Shown here: one piece after another, positions 1-8,879 of the stretch
Position numbering within the stretch: position 1 is the stretch's first letter
Layout: each line of letters begins with the position of its first letter
Assembly: GCA_021826525.1 (NCBI GenBank)
Contig: JAKAZU010000001.1
Span: 1-64,000 of the forward strand
Length of the DNA: 64,000 nucleotides
Direction of reading: 5' to 3'
Source: Thermoplasmata archaeon
Lineage (GTDB): Archaea; Thermoplasmatota; Thermoplasmata; UBA184
Position numbers and translations under genes: made by a program
The notes under the pieces: generated by a model
Seen by the model: the letters and a program-made list of their open reading frames with translations, nothing else
Told to the model about the DNA's origin: nothing
The model's database searches: none

Positions 1-1
1 C

Positions 2-1906
2 TACCTGAACACGAGCATCACGAACCTGGCCTCCACCGGCTTCGGCTACACGACCGTCCGCTTCGGCTACAACGTGATCGAAGGGGCGACCGGCCAGAGC
101 AAAGCGTCCGGCGTCTACGACACCGTCCTGTTCAACTCGACCACGCCCATCGGGAAGGTCCCGGCGTCGCCCTACCTGGTCAGCGGCTCCCAGATCACCC
201 AGACCGGCTTCATCCCCTACGACGCCGAGATCATGATCGGCGGGCCGGGGGGCGGAACGACGACCTCCGTCTACGGCATCAGCGGCATGGAGTCGCTGAT
301 GTACTGGGACTCGGCTACGCATCAGTATGTCTTCCCGCCGAGCGCGTGGAACGTCGGCTCCGAAACGGGCGAGACCTCCCAGGGGATCTCCGAGACCTAC
401 ACGTCGCCGGGAATCGTCGACCTCCACACCGGCCCGTCGTTCGTGATGCCGTTTTGGAACTCTACACCCGGCGGCAACCTCGGACAGGCTACCGTGTCCG
501 GCACGCTGTCGCCCAGCAACTCGTTCATCTTCTTCACCAACGGGTCGAAGGAGAACGTGAACTACGCGTCCTGGGCCCCGACGCAGACTTCGACCGCGTT
601 CGACTACGTGGTGCCGCCCGGTAGTTACCAGGTTGCCGCTACGTTGAGCGACCACACCCCCATCAACACGAGCATCACCTTGGTCAACGGCGGCACGCAG
701 TCGGAAACGTTCGATCTCGCTACGAACATGAGCCGCGGGGTCTACACGCCGCTCTTCGCGTGGAACAACGCCCAGCTCGCGGCGATCTCCTCCGGTGGTA
801 GCGGGACCCTCACCAACCCCTACCTCATCGTGAACAACGCGCCCCCCGACGGCCATGGCATCGCCTCCGAGTTCGGCGAGTTCAACGACTACCTGTACCC
901 GGTCTTCCCCGGGGTGTTATTGGCCGATACGAGCGCGTACGTGAGCCTGGCCCATCCGTCCCTGCTCAACGTAACGTACCAGTCCGGCTACGACGCGGCC
1001 CTCAAGCATTACGGGCTCCCCTATACGAACAACCTCCAGTTCCAATTCTACAACGCCTCCAACGTGACCCTATGGGGTGCGAACGGGATCAGTGGCTGGT
1101 TCTTCTACGCCGACTATGGCCCGCTCGGCTTCCTGCCGTTGGCGAACGTCGTGGTATGGGGCGGCTATCACGACCTGATCGGTGACAACACGTTCGTGAG
1201 CCAGGGAAGCTCGCTCCTGCTCGCCGGGATCAACGCGACCGCCCCGACGGAGAACGTCGTCTGGGGCAACACGTTCGTCAACGCGACCAACGTCTCGCTC
1301 AGCATGTGGACCGCGGCGTCCGACTACGGGATCCCGGTGCCGCTGCCGGTCGGGATCTTCGAATTCGAAGCGGGCGATCTCCTCTACAACAACTTCGTCG
1401 ACACTACGATCACCGCGTTCGGACTCAACGACAACATCTTTTTCGGAACCCCGCAGCTCAACCTCGACCAGTGGAATCTCCCCCAGCCCATCTCCTCTTC
1501 CGAAGTGACGATGTTCAACGGCTACGCGCTGTCGGGAAGCATCGTCGGGGTCTCTTGGCAGGCGGGTAACTTCTGGTATGATGCCATCCCGGGGACGTAT
1601 GTTCTCCCCTACAACGCGGCCGGACTCATCGCGAGCGGCGGGGACTATCTTCCCTATCCCGCGCTCTCGATCCTCTTCGTCGCCACCGGCTCGGGGATCG
1701 GTGCGACGTGGTCGGTCACAATCCACAGCGCCGCTCTCAACGAGAGTGTCTCGCTCACGACGAGCGGCCTGCTCGCGGCGGTCTATGTGGTTCCGGGAAC
1801 CTACACCTTCACCGCGTCCGCAATGGGCGGTGTATCGATCGCTCCGGCGAGCGGGATCGTGGTGATCACGAATACCTACAGTCTGGTCTTGTTGACCTTA
1901 TCGTGA
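2..1906 (+). CDS. Thermopsin-family secreted protein, 5'-truncated by window edge
   Basis: The reading frame is open to the left edge, so only the C-terminal ~634 residues are visible. The motifs IMIGGPGGGTTT and WNVGSETGETSQG match the thermopsin (peptidase A5) pattern of an Asp/Gly-rich strand followed by a GDxTGET segment, and the same pattern recurs in the large protein at 13131-17363. After the thermopsin region come Asn-rich beta-helix-like repeats (N-x-FV, VVWGG, NNFVD). The end is a beta-sandwich-like segment (SGIGATWSVTIHS) and a short hydrophobic tail. It is Thr/Ser/Asn-rich with many NxS/T sites, typical of an exported archaeal surface protein. The N-terminal signal sequence lies outside the window. 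Proteolytic activity is inferred only from the family. Confidence 0.8.
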   Translation, partial: YLNTSITNLASTGFGYTTVRFGYNVIEGATGQSKASGVYDTVLFNSTTPIGKVPASPYLVSGSQITQTGFIPYDAEIMIGGPGGGTTTSVYGISGMESLMYWDSATHQYVFPPSAWNVGSETGETSQGISETYTSPGIVDLHTGPSFVMPFWNSTPGGNLGQATVSGTLSPSNSFIFFTNGSKENVNYASWAPTQTSTAFDYVVPPGSYQVAATLSDHTPINTSITLVNGGTQSETFDLATNMSRGVYTPLFAWNNAQLAAISSGGSGTLTNPYLIVNNAPPDGHGIASEFGEFNDYLYPVFPGVLLADTSAYVSLAHPSLLNVTYQSGYDAALKHYGLPYTNNLQFQFYNASNVTLWGANGISGWFFYADYGPLGFLPLANVVVWGGYHDLIGDNTFVSQGSSLLLAGINATAPTENVVWGNTFVNATNVSLSMWTAASDYGIPVPLPVGIFEFEAGDLLYNNFVDTTITAFGLNDNIFFGTPQLNLDQWNLPQPISSSEVTMFNGYALSGSIVGVSWQAGNFWYDAIPGTYVLPYNAAGLIASGGDYLPYPALSILFVATGSGIGATWSVTIHSAALNESVSLTTSGLLAAVYVVPGTYTFTASAMGGVSIAPASGIVVITNTYSLVLLTLS

Positions 1907-2280
1907 CAGGAGCTGCGTCGGTCCGAACCCCTTCCTCCCCTTGATCAGTTGGCGGACGCCGGCTCTGACGGCGGGCCCTGCCCCCCTCGAGCCACGATGA
2001 CCCGTGCGTGACACCCCGACCCAGAGCAACACACGAACTGCGTGCTCATCCTCGTGTTCATCACCCTGGCGCTCGCGCGCCGCCGCCGAGAGAGCCGGAG
2101 CCGTAGGCGGCTCGCGGGGCGCGGCGGTCGACGCGGGCCGGCAGCCCGATTGGCACGGCGTCTCGCTCGGAGGGCAGAAGTCCAGCGGCATGGCTAAATA
2201 CCCTCTGAATCCATAAGCCGCCAAGACGTTCGGGAATCGAACCGGACGCGGAATCGAAGGAAGAGTTGGGTGTTTATCGG
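1907..2280. other. Intergenic region without a convincing gene
   Basis: This stretch between the thermopsin-like gene and the winged-helix gene has no frame with plausible codon use. Two AT-rich elements, GGCTAAATACC near 2191 and CCATAAGCC near 2211, could be TATA boxes for the downstream regulator, giving a short leader. Nothing else was recognised. Confidence 0.4.
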
Positions 2281-2640
2281 ATGTCGACGGTGAACCGAGG
2301 GATGGACGGGGCACTCGACCCGATCACGCTCTGGAACCACGCCGCCCGCCGCGGCAACGGGACCGGCAAGGTCCGACGGACCGAGATCGAACTCGTGGTC
2401 GAGGTCCTTCTCTGCCTCGACCAGGGGGTGGGCCAGATTTCCGCCCTCCTGCGCAAGGCGAACCTGACGCACGGGAAGCTCTCTACGATCCTCTCCCAGC
2501 TCGAGGAGCGCCAGCTGATCAGCTCCCACTGGGAAGATGGGCGCAACGTCTACCGGATCGAGACGCGGGGCCGCGAACTTCTTGCCGAGTACCTGAGTTT
2601 CCGCCGGCTGCTCGAACGGACCTACGGATTCTCGGTGTAG
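2281..2640 (+). CDS. Winged helix-turn-helix transcriptional regulator
   Basis: A 119-residue protein with one winged-helix domain over most of its length: a helix rich in TEIELVVEVLLCL, then a recognition-helix-like segment LTHGKLSTILSQLEERQLI and a wing ending NVYRIETRGRELLAEY. This resembles the archaeal HTH_45/SSO10a-like family of small DNA-binding proteins. The ATG at 2281 gives MSTVNRG; an in-frame TTG 15 bases upstream is also possible. The gene stands alone between a surface-protein gene and a small Cys-rich gene, so its target is not suggested by context. Confidence 0.75.
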   Translation: MSTVNRGMDGALDPITLWNHAARRGNGTGKVRRTEIELVVEVLLCLDQGVGQISALLRKANLTHGKLSTILSQLEERQLISSHWEDGRNVYRIETRGRELLAEYLSFRRLLERTYGFSV

Positions 2641-2858
2641 TCGCCCAAGGCCGCCTCGCGGCCGTTCGGGGATCCGCCTCGGATTACGTCATTAGGGGTC
2701 GCGCGACCGCGGCGATCGCCATCGGCGCGGGGCCGGCCCCGTGCAGCGCCCGAAGTGATGATCCAACCATCCCAAATCTCCGAGGGAGCAGGAACTCCCA
2801 GCGAACCCGGTCGGCGCGTCCGACGGGCCTTTAATCCCTCGCCGAACTGGGGCAGCCG

Positions 2859-3065
2859 ATGGCGGTTGCGTCGGGGCGGCAGTCGCCCGGCCCTACCGGC
2901 GCCGTGCAGAGATTCCGATGCCGGTGCGGCCACCTCCCCACGCAGCACATGTCGGTCGTCCTGATCGAGGGCTCCGGGAACTTCCGACTGGCGCCCACCG
3001 GACCGTGCGAGATCTGCGGGCCCGGCCCGTGCCCGGCCTACTCCCCCGCGCCCCGGAACCGGTAG
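2859..3065 (+). CDS. Small Cys-rich putative zinc-binding protein
   Basis: A 68-residue protein with two Cys clusters, FRCRCGHLPTQH and GPCEICGPGPCPAY, separated by a short beta-prone segment, which suggests a zinc-ribbon-like fold. A TATA-like TTTAAT near 2830 lies about 28 bases before the ATG, as expected for a leaderless archaeal transcript, and this supports a real gene in an otherwise empty stretch. I recognise no family. It could bind metal or nucleic acid, but that is inference. Confidence 0.55.
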   Translation: MAVASGRQSPGPTGAVQRFRCRCGHLPTQHMSVVLIEGSGNFRLAPTGPCEICGPGPCPAYSPAPRNR

Positions 3066-3090
3066 GTCCCGATCCCGTGGATCCGCCGGG

Positions 3091-3549
3091 CTATCCGTAG
3101 GCCTGGCGGAGGAGGTACTCCTTCAGACGCGTCATCCGCTCGTCCCAGAGGCGGAAGTGCCAGGACCGGGCCTCTTCCCAGGCTTCCCCCGACAGCCACC
3201 CGACGTGCTCGAGCGTCACGTCGATCCCTTCGGGGGAGTCCTGGAGCCGCACGTAGACGTGCGTGCGGGCCGAAGGCTCGTTCATCAGGTCGGAGAAGGA
3301 GGGAGGGCCGGTCCAGGAGAACTCGAGGTCGAGGTCCGGATGGAGCGCGGTGATCTTCCCGCGGCTCGTGAACGGCTCCGGGCTCTTCCACGTCAGCTCG
3401 TAGGGACCGCCCTCGGAGCCGGCGACCTTCGCGGAATCGCACAGCCACCCCTCGATCTGCTTCGCGTCGGTCCAGGCGCGGAAGATCATCGCCGTCGGCA
3501 GCGGGATCGTGACCTGGATCAGTATCGGGTCGAGGCCCTCTTCGACCAT
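3091..3549 (-). CDS. AHSA1/SRPBCC-domain protein
   Basis: A 152-residue single-domain protein of the Bet v1-like SRPBCC superfamily, AHSA1 type. It opens with the characteristic IQVTIPLPTAMIFRAWTD, has KITALHPDLDLEFSWTG in the middle and ends with a long amphipathic helix WEEARSWHFRLWDERMTRLK. These proteins form a hydrophobic ligand cavity or act as Hsp90 co-chaperone-like domains; the ligand here cannot be told. A CTATAG element about 24-27 bases upstream of the ATG supports a leaderless start. It is monocistronic. Confidence 0.8.
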   Translation of the reverse strand: MVEEGLDPILIQVTIPLPTAMIFRAWTDAKQIEGWLCDSAKVAGSEGGPYELTWKSPEPFTSRGKITALHPDLDLEFSWTGPPSFSDLMNEPSARTHVYVRLQDSPEGIDVTLEHVGWLSGEAWEEARSWHFRLWDERMTRLKEYLLRQAYG

Positions 3550-4033
3550 CGTCCGCGACGAAAGCCGTCGGCTATAGTCGTTGCGCCTACTTCGCCGGGC
3601 CCGAGTGCATCTCCTGCGGCAACGGCTCCTCGGGGGGCCATCCCCCGATTCCGCGGCCGGCTACTCCCTCGCCCTTGGTCCGTAGCCACACCGTGATACC
3701 TAGGGGTATTCTCCAGCGAATCCATGCCGGACGGCCGGACCGTCGCTGCCCACGGAGCCGCGTCCGAGATGCACGCCCCACCCGCCCCTCCCGTCGCCGA
3801 CCCTCGCGCACCGACCCCTGAGCTCCTCGCGACATCTTCCGGGGACGTATTCGGCGGGGGATGCCACCGTCGTGGTCCGCGGCACGTTCACCGCCCCGCT
3901 GTTGCGAGGGGGACAGCAGGGGGGCCTCGCCGATGCGTGGGACAGAGCCGGCGACGTTCGGTGCGCGTGTTCGGATCCAGCTGCGCCCATACAGATAAGT
4001 AAGTTCCACCGCGTTCATAGGCCGGGGGAGACG
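3550..4033. other. Intergenic region without a supported gene
   Basis: About 480 bases with stop-poor frames caused by high GC but no frame with convincing protein character. A plus-strand reading with ECISCG and GGHPP near 3597 looks vaguely like a Cys-rich small protein but has no start codon. An AT-rich element, ATACAGATAAGTAA near 3988, is a likely TATA box for the nucleotidyltransferase gene that follows. Confidence 0.35.
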
Positions 4034-4570
4034 GTGGCGGAACGGAAGGTTCGGATGGCTCAGTGCTGTCGCTGCGCCCCCACTCGGCGCATGCGCCGTC
4101 GGTATCTGCGCACCTGTCCTCGCTGCAAGTCCTCCCGGTGGCGGACGCCCGTCGTCCGCGCGGTCCGGCGCGGTTCCGGGCTCGGGATCGATGAGATCCT
4201 GGGACCCTACCGCTCGGAGATCCTCCGGATGGGCCGCGAGCGCGGGGTGCTTGGCTTCCGGGTGTTCGGCTCGGTGGGGCGTCGCGAAGCCTCGGCCTCG
4301 AGCGATGTCGATCTGCTCGTCACGCTCCGTCCCTCGGCGTCGTGGCTCGACTTCTCGGATCTCCATGCGGAGCTCGAGCGTTTGCTGGGTCGGCGGGTCG
4401 ACCTGATCGAGGACGGTCAGCTACCGGAGGCCATGGCCTCCCGCGTGGCGGCGGAGGTGGTCCCCTGTGAGGGAGGGCACGCGACGGGACCGTTTCCTGG
4501 TGGCGGAGATGCTCCGCCATGCCGAGATCATCGAAGAGAACGTCCGGAAGGGGAGGACGACCTCCGGTGA
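4034..4570 (+). CDS. Zinc-ribbon MNT-type nucleotidyltransferase (MntA-like antitoxin), probably decaying
   Basis: The protein joins an N-terminal zinc-ribbon-like segment (CCRC, CPRCKSSRW) to a minimal nucleotidyltransferase domain with FRVFGSVGRREASASSDVDLLV, the GSx(n)DxD active-site signature. In MntA-HepT systems MNT proteins AMPylate and silence a HEPN toxin encoded next to them. A HEPN-like gene remnant follows directly. A canonical MNT protein would end near the HEPN start, but this frame runs on for about 35 low-complexity residues after EVVPC, which suggests a small indel removed the normal stop. Start is GTG 4034 or ATG 4055. Activity is doubtful because the partner is broken. Confidence 0.65.
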   Translation: MAERKVRMAQCCRCAPTRRMRRRYLRTCPRCKSSRWRTPVVRAVRRGSGLGIDEILGPYRSEILRMGRERGVLGFRVFGSVGRREASASSDVDLLVTLRPSASWLDFSDLHAELERLLGRRVDLIEDGQLPEAMASRVAAEVVPCEGGHATGPFPGGGDAPPCRDHRRERPEGEDDLR

Positions 4571-4662
4571 ATCCCGAACGTGTGGGGCAGTTCGTGCGCG
4601 ACGATGTCCCGAGGATCGTGCGCAAGCTTCGGTCGGCGACCTATCCCGCATCGGGGGAGTGA
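4467..4662 (+). pseudogene. HEPN/HepT-type toxin remnant (DUF86-like), internally deleted
   Basis: Two pieces in different frames match the two ends of a DUF86-type HEPN protein. The GTG at 4467 gives RDRFLVAEMLRHAEIIEENV, like the first helix. A frame shifted by one base from 4567 gives NPERVGQFVRDDVPRIVRKL, like the C-terminal helix that follows the RX4-6HXY motif. The middle of the domain, including the invariant GEA and the catalytic RX4-6HXY, is missing. It directly follows the MNT gene in the usual antitoxin-toxin order. The assignment rests on motif resemblance, not alignment. Confidence 0.5.
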
Positions 4663-4754
4663 GCGTGAGCCCCGCCGCGATGGGATTCTGCGTTCGTGGA
4701 CCGTCCGTGGCCGACGTGAGCAACGCCTTCTAGGCCGAGGGCACGGCGGGAACC

Positions 4755-5750
4755 GTGAAGGTCGGCATCTTTTCCGTAGTGGACCCGGATCCGCGCGACC
4801 CCGCGCGCAACGAACGACGGTTCGCCGAGGCCGTCCGGCTCGCCGAGGCCGCGGACGCCGCGGGGCTCTCGAGCGTGTGGGTCGCCGAGCACCACTTCGG
4901 GGCCGCCGGGCTCCTTCCGTCTCCGGCGATCCTCCTCGCGGCGATGGGCGCGCGCACGCGTCGGATCCGGCTGGGCTCCCTCGTGACGGTGCTGCCGTTC
5001 CACGAGCCCGTCGAGGTCGCGGAACAGTTCGCCGTCCTCGACCGCCTCACCGACGGGCGCCTGAACTTCGGCTGCGGCTCCGGCTACCTCCCGAACGAGC
5101 TCACGGCGTTCGCGATCGACCCAGAGCGTAAGCGGGAGAGGTTCGACGGGGCCCTCGACACCGTCCTGAAGGCTTGGGCGGGGGAAGAGGTGAGGGTCGA
5201 CCGGCCACAGGCCGCGCCGGTCCGCCTGAACGTCCTTCCCGTGCAGCGGCCGCACCCTCCGATCTGGATCGCAGCGCAACGCCGGGAGGCGATCCCGTTC
5301 GTCGCTCGGCGGGGCGTCTCCCTCGCCCTGATCCCGTACGCGACCGTAGGATCGATCCCCGAGCTCGCCCAGGAGATCCGGGAGTTCCGCGATGCGGCTC
5401 CGCCCCCCGCGCACGGCGAGGTCGCCGTGGCGGTGCACGTCTACGTCGGCCCCCGGGTCGGGCCGGCGCGCGAGGCGCTCCAGGCGTATCTGGACGGTCG
5501 GCTCGCGACCTCGAGCACGTACTACCAGCGCAAGGTCGCCGCCGACCCTCGGCACGCGCGCGCCGACGACGTCGAAGCCTCGGGACTGGCGATCCTGGGG
5601 GACGCTTCGTCCGCCGGGGAGAGCCTGAGGAAACTGGCCGCCGCCGGGGTGGACGAGCTGCTCGCGATGGTCGACTTCGGCGGGATCCCCCCGAGCGACG
5701 CGGAGCGGACGATCCACGCGCTGGGCCGGCTCGCTTCCGAGGGGACCTGA
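4755..5750 (+). CDS. Luciferase-like (LLM-class) flavin-dependent oxidoreductase
   Basis: A 331-residue TIM-barrel protein of the bacterial-luciferase-like family. Diagnostic segments are AAGLSSVWVAEHHF near the start, RIRLGSLVTVLPFHEPVEVAEQFAVLDRLTDGR with the GCGSGY turn after it, and RPHPPIWIAA in the middle. Such enzymes use FMN or, in many archaea, F420; the cofactor cannot be decided. The GTG at 4755 is the first start compatible with the conserved first beta strand (KVGIFSVVDP). No obvious operon partner. Confidence 0.85.
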   Translation: MKVGIFSVVDPDPRDPARNERRFAEAVRLAEAADAAGLSSVWVAEHHFGAAGLLPSPAILLAAMGARTRRIRLGSLVTVLPFHEPVEVAEQFAVLDRLTDGRLNFGCGSGYLPNELTAFAIDPERKRERFDGALDTVLKAWAGEEVRVDRPQAAPVRLNVLPVQRPHPPIWIAAQRREAIPFVARRGVSLALIPYATVGSIPELAQEIREFRDAAPPPAHGEVAVAVHVYVGPRVGPAREALQAYLDGRLATSSTYYQRKVAADPRHARADDVEASGLAILGDASSAGESLRKLAAAGVDELLAMVDFGGIPPSDAERTIHALGRLASEGT

Positions 5751-5842
5751 CGCGGGGCGGACGCAACGGGCCTCCCCGTCGGGCCCTCCCCGTCACCCGG
5801 CGTTCACCGAAGGGTTAAGCTAGAACCTCCGCGGTAACCCGT

Positions 5843-6811
5843 TTGGGGTCCTCGGTGGTAGACCTCGCCATCATCCTCAACCCGCCGCCGGGGCTTACCG
5901 TCTCTACGATCCTGGCCATCGCCTTCGTCCTGGGGCTGCTCCACGGCGCGACACCCGACGAGCACACTTGGCCGATCACGTTCAGCTACGCCATCGGCAG
6001 CTACAGCACCAAGGAGGGGATGAAGGCCGGGTTCACCTTCTCGGCCGGCTTCACGGCGCAACGGGCGCTCCTCACCACCCTCGGCTTCCTCGGTCTCGCC
6101 GCGATCTACACGAAGTACAACCTGGACGGTCCCGTCTACATCGCAGTGGGGATCGCGATGGCGATCGCAGGCAGCTACATCCTCCGGGGAAGGTACCCCC
6201 ACCTCCCCTTCGACGTCCTCCTGCACGGGAAGGAGCACCACAGCGGCTCGGCGACCCGAACGCCGACGGAGACGGCCCATCTTCAGCAGGTACCGTTGCC
6301 GATGGCGGCCGTCCACGGCCTCATCGCGGGGTTCGGGTTCGGCGCCTATGCCACGATCCTCACCTTCGTCCTCGCCCCCGAGGTGCCGTCGCTCATCTGG
6401 GCCCCGCTCGTGGGCGTCGCCTTCGGCCTCGGCACGATGGCGATGCAGGTGGTCTTCGGGGCCGTCTTCGCGAACTTCGCGCGCGTGCGCAAGCTGAGCG
6501 CGGACGACGTTTGCTACCTGGGCCGGAGCACCGGCGGACGGACCCTGTACTACGGCGGCATGCTCTTCGCGGGCGTGGGCGCGTTCCTCGTGCTCTTCCC
6601 CTGGATCGCCGACGTGGGCATCCAGACGGGAAACCCGATCCCGAACCTCGACACGTTCGGTATCGCCACGGGTCTGGTGCTCGCCGTGGTGGGCGGCGTG
6701 GGCATCTGGAGCATGCTTCAGGGCTTGCGGGAGCTGCGGCAGATCGATAGCGGCGCGTACTGCCGTCCTCCCCCGGGGACCGGACGACCGTCGGTCCCGG
6801 GTCAGGGATAG
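5843..6811 (+). CDS. Multipass membrane protein with HX4DEH motif (nickel/cobalt-type transporter-like)
   Basis: A 322-residue integral membrane protein with about seven to eight hydrophobic segments. The first membrane helix carries LGLLHGATPDEHTW, an HX4DEH variant of the metal-selectivity HX4DH signature of NiCoT/NicO/UreH-like transporters. A His-rich loop (HGKEHHSGS) sits between helices. Substrate is inferred to be a divalent metal, unproven. A TTAAGC element about 27 bases before the TTG at 5843 supports a leaderless start there; GTG 5855 is the alternative. The C-terminal tail is polar and Pro-rich. Confidence 0.65.
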   Translation: MGSSVVDLAIILNPPPGLTVSTILAIAFVLGLLHGATPDEHTWPITFSYAIGSYSTKEGMKAGFTFSAGFTAQRALLTTLGFLGLAAIYTKYNLDGPVYIAVGIAMAIAGSYILRGRYPHLPFDVLLHGKEHHSGSATRTPTETAHLQQVPLPMAAVHGLIAGFGFGAYATILTFVLAPEVPSLIWAPLVGVAFGLGTMAMQVVFGAVFANFARVRKLSADDVCYLGRSTGGRTLYYGGMLFAGVGAFLVLFPWIADVGIQTGNPIPNLDTFGIATGLVLAVVGGVGIWSMLQGLRELRQIDSGAYCRPPPGTGRPSVPGQG

Positions 6812-6828
6812 CGGGGGGAGGGACGGGG

Positions 6829-7977
6829 ATGTACGATTTCGAAGTGCTCGGAGCGGGGCCCACGGGAAGCTACGCTGCGAACGCGCTCGCCCGACGCGGC
6901 TTTTCGGTCCATCTGGTGGACCCGGCCGAGTTCCCTCGGAACAAGCTCTGCGGCGGCGGGCTCACCCGCAAGGCGCTCGACCTGATCCGGGCGCTCGAAC
7001 CGTCCTTCGACCGGACCCGGCTCGCCGAAGCGGTGCGCGACCTCTACCTCTTCGGCCCCAACGGAGAGACGGCGCGGACCGCCCGGCTCCGCGAGGGTCT
7101 CGTCGCGCTCGTGCACCGCCGCGAATTCGATGCGTGGTGGCGCGAGCGCGCGGTCGATGCCGGCGCGGAATTCTCTCACCGGCCGGTGGGCCTCGACGGC
7201 GCGCGTTTCCTCATCGCGGCCGACGGGGCCGGCTCGGCCTGGGGGAAGGCGATCCGGGGGTCGTTCCCCAACGACGAGGTCGCCGTGACGACGGAGTGCC
7301 ACACGACCGGCCCCTCCTCGGCGTTCGCGGCGATCCTCCTCCCGCCCCTCGGGGTCTCCCGCGGCTGGGGGTACTCTTGGCTGTTCGGGCGATCGGACGG
7401 GATCGTGGTGGGGACGGGCTTTCGGCGCGATCAGTCGGAGGACCTGCTCGCGCTGCGCCATCGCGCCGTGGCGGCGGCGCACCGGTTCACCACGACCGAC
7501 TGCTCCTCGTTCGCGAACTGGATCATCCCGCTCTACCGGCTCCGGCCCGCCGCCCGGGGCCGGGTCGCCCTGGTGGGAGACGCGCTCGGCACCGCCGACC
7601 CGCTCTTCGCGGAGGGGATCGCGAGCGGGATGGCAAGCGCCCAGGTCCTCGTGGAGAGCTTCGCCCACGACCACGACTTCTCCGGCTATCCCCGAGCGTT
7701 GCTCCGCCATCCGTACTTTCGGGCGATGCCGTACTTCGCGTTCCTCCAGCACCTCTGGGGAGCGGACCCCACCGCCGCCTTCGAGGCGCTGGGCTCCGAT
7801 CGCATCTTCGCGCGCCTGACCCGGATGCTCGAAGAGCCTCTGGAGGCCCGCACGCTCGTGCGCGAGTTCGAGCTCCGCCACCCTCGACAGGCCTGGAGCA
7901 ATTGGCGCTCGTTCCCCGGCCCGCCGCGCGGGCCCGATCCGGGCGAGCGGAGGGTGGGTCCCACGCTGTTCTCGTAG
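6829..7977 (+). CDS. Geranylgeranyl reductase family FAD-dependent oxidoreductase
   Basis: A 382-residue flavoprotein. It has the N-terminal Rossmann motif VLGAGPTGSYAANALARRG, the family motif FPRNKLCGGGLTRKAL where an FPRxKxCGG block is typical, and the second FAD motif GRVALVGDALGTADPLFAEGI. Family members saturate geranylgeranyl chains of archaeal membrane lipids or act as related prenyl reductases. It lies just downstream of the membrane transporter gene. Because the GGR family is broad, lipid saturation is likely but not certain. Confidence 0.8.
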   Translation: MYDFEVLGAGPTGSYAANALARRGFSVHLVDPAEFPRNKLCGGGLTRKALDLIRALEPSFDRTRLAEAVRDLYLFGPNGETARTARLREGLVALVHRREFDAWWRERAVDAGAEFSHRPVGLDGARFLIAADGAGSAWGKAIRGSFPNDEVAVTTECHTTGPSSAFAAILLPPLGVSRGWGYSWLFGRSDGIVVGTGFRRDQSEDLLALRHRAVAAAHRFTTTDCSSFANWIIPLYRLRPAARGRVALVGDALGTADPLFAEGIASGMASAQVLVESFAHDHDFSGYPRALLRHPYFRAMPYFAFLQHLWGADPTAAFEALGSDRIFARLTRMLEEPLEARTLVREFELRHPRQAWSNWRSFPGPPRGPDPGERRVGPTLFS

Positions 7978-8111
7978 CGGTCCGGGCCCGAGAAGATCGC
8001 AGTCGGCTCGGCCCGGGGGCGGCGCCGCCGAACGGACCGGCGGACCGCCCTTACGCGGGCCCCGTCGCCCGACCCGCTGACTCTAAGCCGTGGTTCGCGT
8101 CCGGGAGAGCG

Positions 8112-8870
8112 ATGGGCGCGGTGGACCGCCGACCGGGGCGCAAACCCCACCGCCTCTACCTCCGCGTGGCCACGTTCGGCGAGGGGGAGCCGGACGAGGC
8201 GCCGGTCCCGCGGACGGTCCGCGACTTCCTCGACCACCTGGAGGCGACGGGGCGTCTCGTGGCCGCGGGCTCGCTCACCCTACCGAGGGGTCACTTCCTC
8301 CTCTTCCGCGCGAGCGATCTCGGCGAAGCCCGACGGGCGATCCGACGGGACCCCTTCGCCGGCCTCGCCCGAACCCGGTGCGAGGTCTGGGAGTGGGATC
8401 CCGATCGGGCCGCGGCCGGCGTGAACCTCGAGCCGGCGCCCGCCCACGGTTCGGGTCGGCTCACCCAGCTCCAGCGCGTCAGCGTCTTCGTACGGGACCG
8501 GGAGCGAGCGAAGGCGTGGTACCGAGACGTGCTGGGCCTGACGATCCGCGTCGACGAGCCGGCCAACGGCCGCCTCGAGTTGTCGCTCGGCCCCGGGGCC
8601 GTCGCGCTCTCGCTCTCGGTCCCGGATCGCTCCTGGGGCGAGCCCTCGTACTCGGACGCGAGCTCGCGCATCGGCCGGGCGACGGGGCTCGCGTTCCAGA
8701 CGGACAGCGTCCACGCCCTCGCGCTCCGCCTCGAGCACGCGCACGCCCGGATCACGTTCGGACCCTATGCCGAGCCGTGGGGAGAGTGGACGATCCGCTT
8801 TTGCGACCCGGACGGGAACGAGTATCTCGCCTTCGGCCCGGAAGGTCGGGCGCGCGCCCCCCGGCACTGA
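8112..8870 (+). CDS. YCII-like / VOC (glyoxalase) fusion protein
   Basis: A 252-residue two-domain protein. Residues ~15-90 resemble a YCII dimeric alpha-beta barrel (DFLDHLEATGRLVAAGSL, then a Phe/Leu strand). Residues ~120-245 are a vicinal oxygen chelate domain: QRVSVFVRDRERAKAWYRDVLGL, then WTIRFCDPDGNEYLAFG. VOC domains bind a metal and support glyoxalase, dioxygenase or resistance chemistry; no specific reaction can be named. A TCTAAG element about 26 bases before the ATG at 8112 supports this leaderless start even though the frame is open far upstream. Confidence 0.75.
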   Translation: MGAVDRRPGRKPHRLYLRVATFGEGEPDEAPVPRTVRDFLDHLEATGRLVAAGSLTLPRGHFLLFRASDLGEARRAIRRDPFAGLARTRCEVWEWDPDRAAAGVNLEPAPAHGSGRLTQLQRVSVFVRDRERAKAWYRDVLGLTIRVDEPANGRLELSLGPGAVALSLSVPDRSWGEPSYSDASSRIGRATGLAFQTDSVHALALRLEHAHARITFGPYAEPWGEWTIRFCDPDGNEYLAFGPEGRARAPRH

Positions 8871-8879
8871 TCCGATCGG

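Noticed and set aside
3597..3680. Cys-containing reading ECISCG...GGHPP between AHSA1 and MNT genes
   Set aside because: No start codon and no conserved second Cys pair; probably chance.
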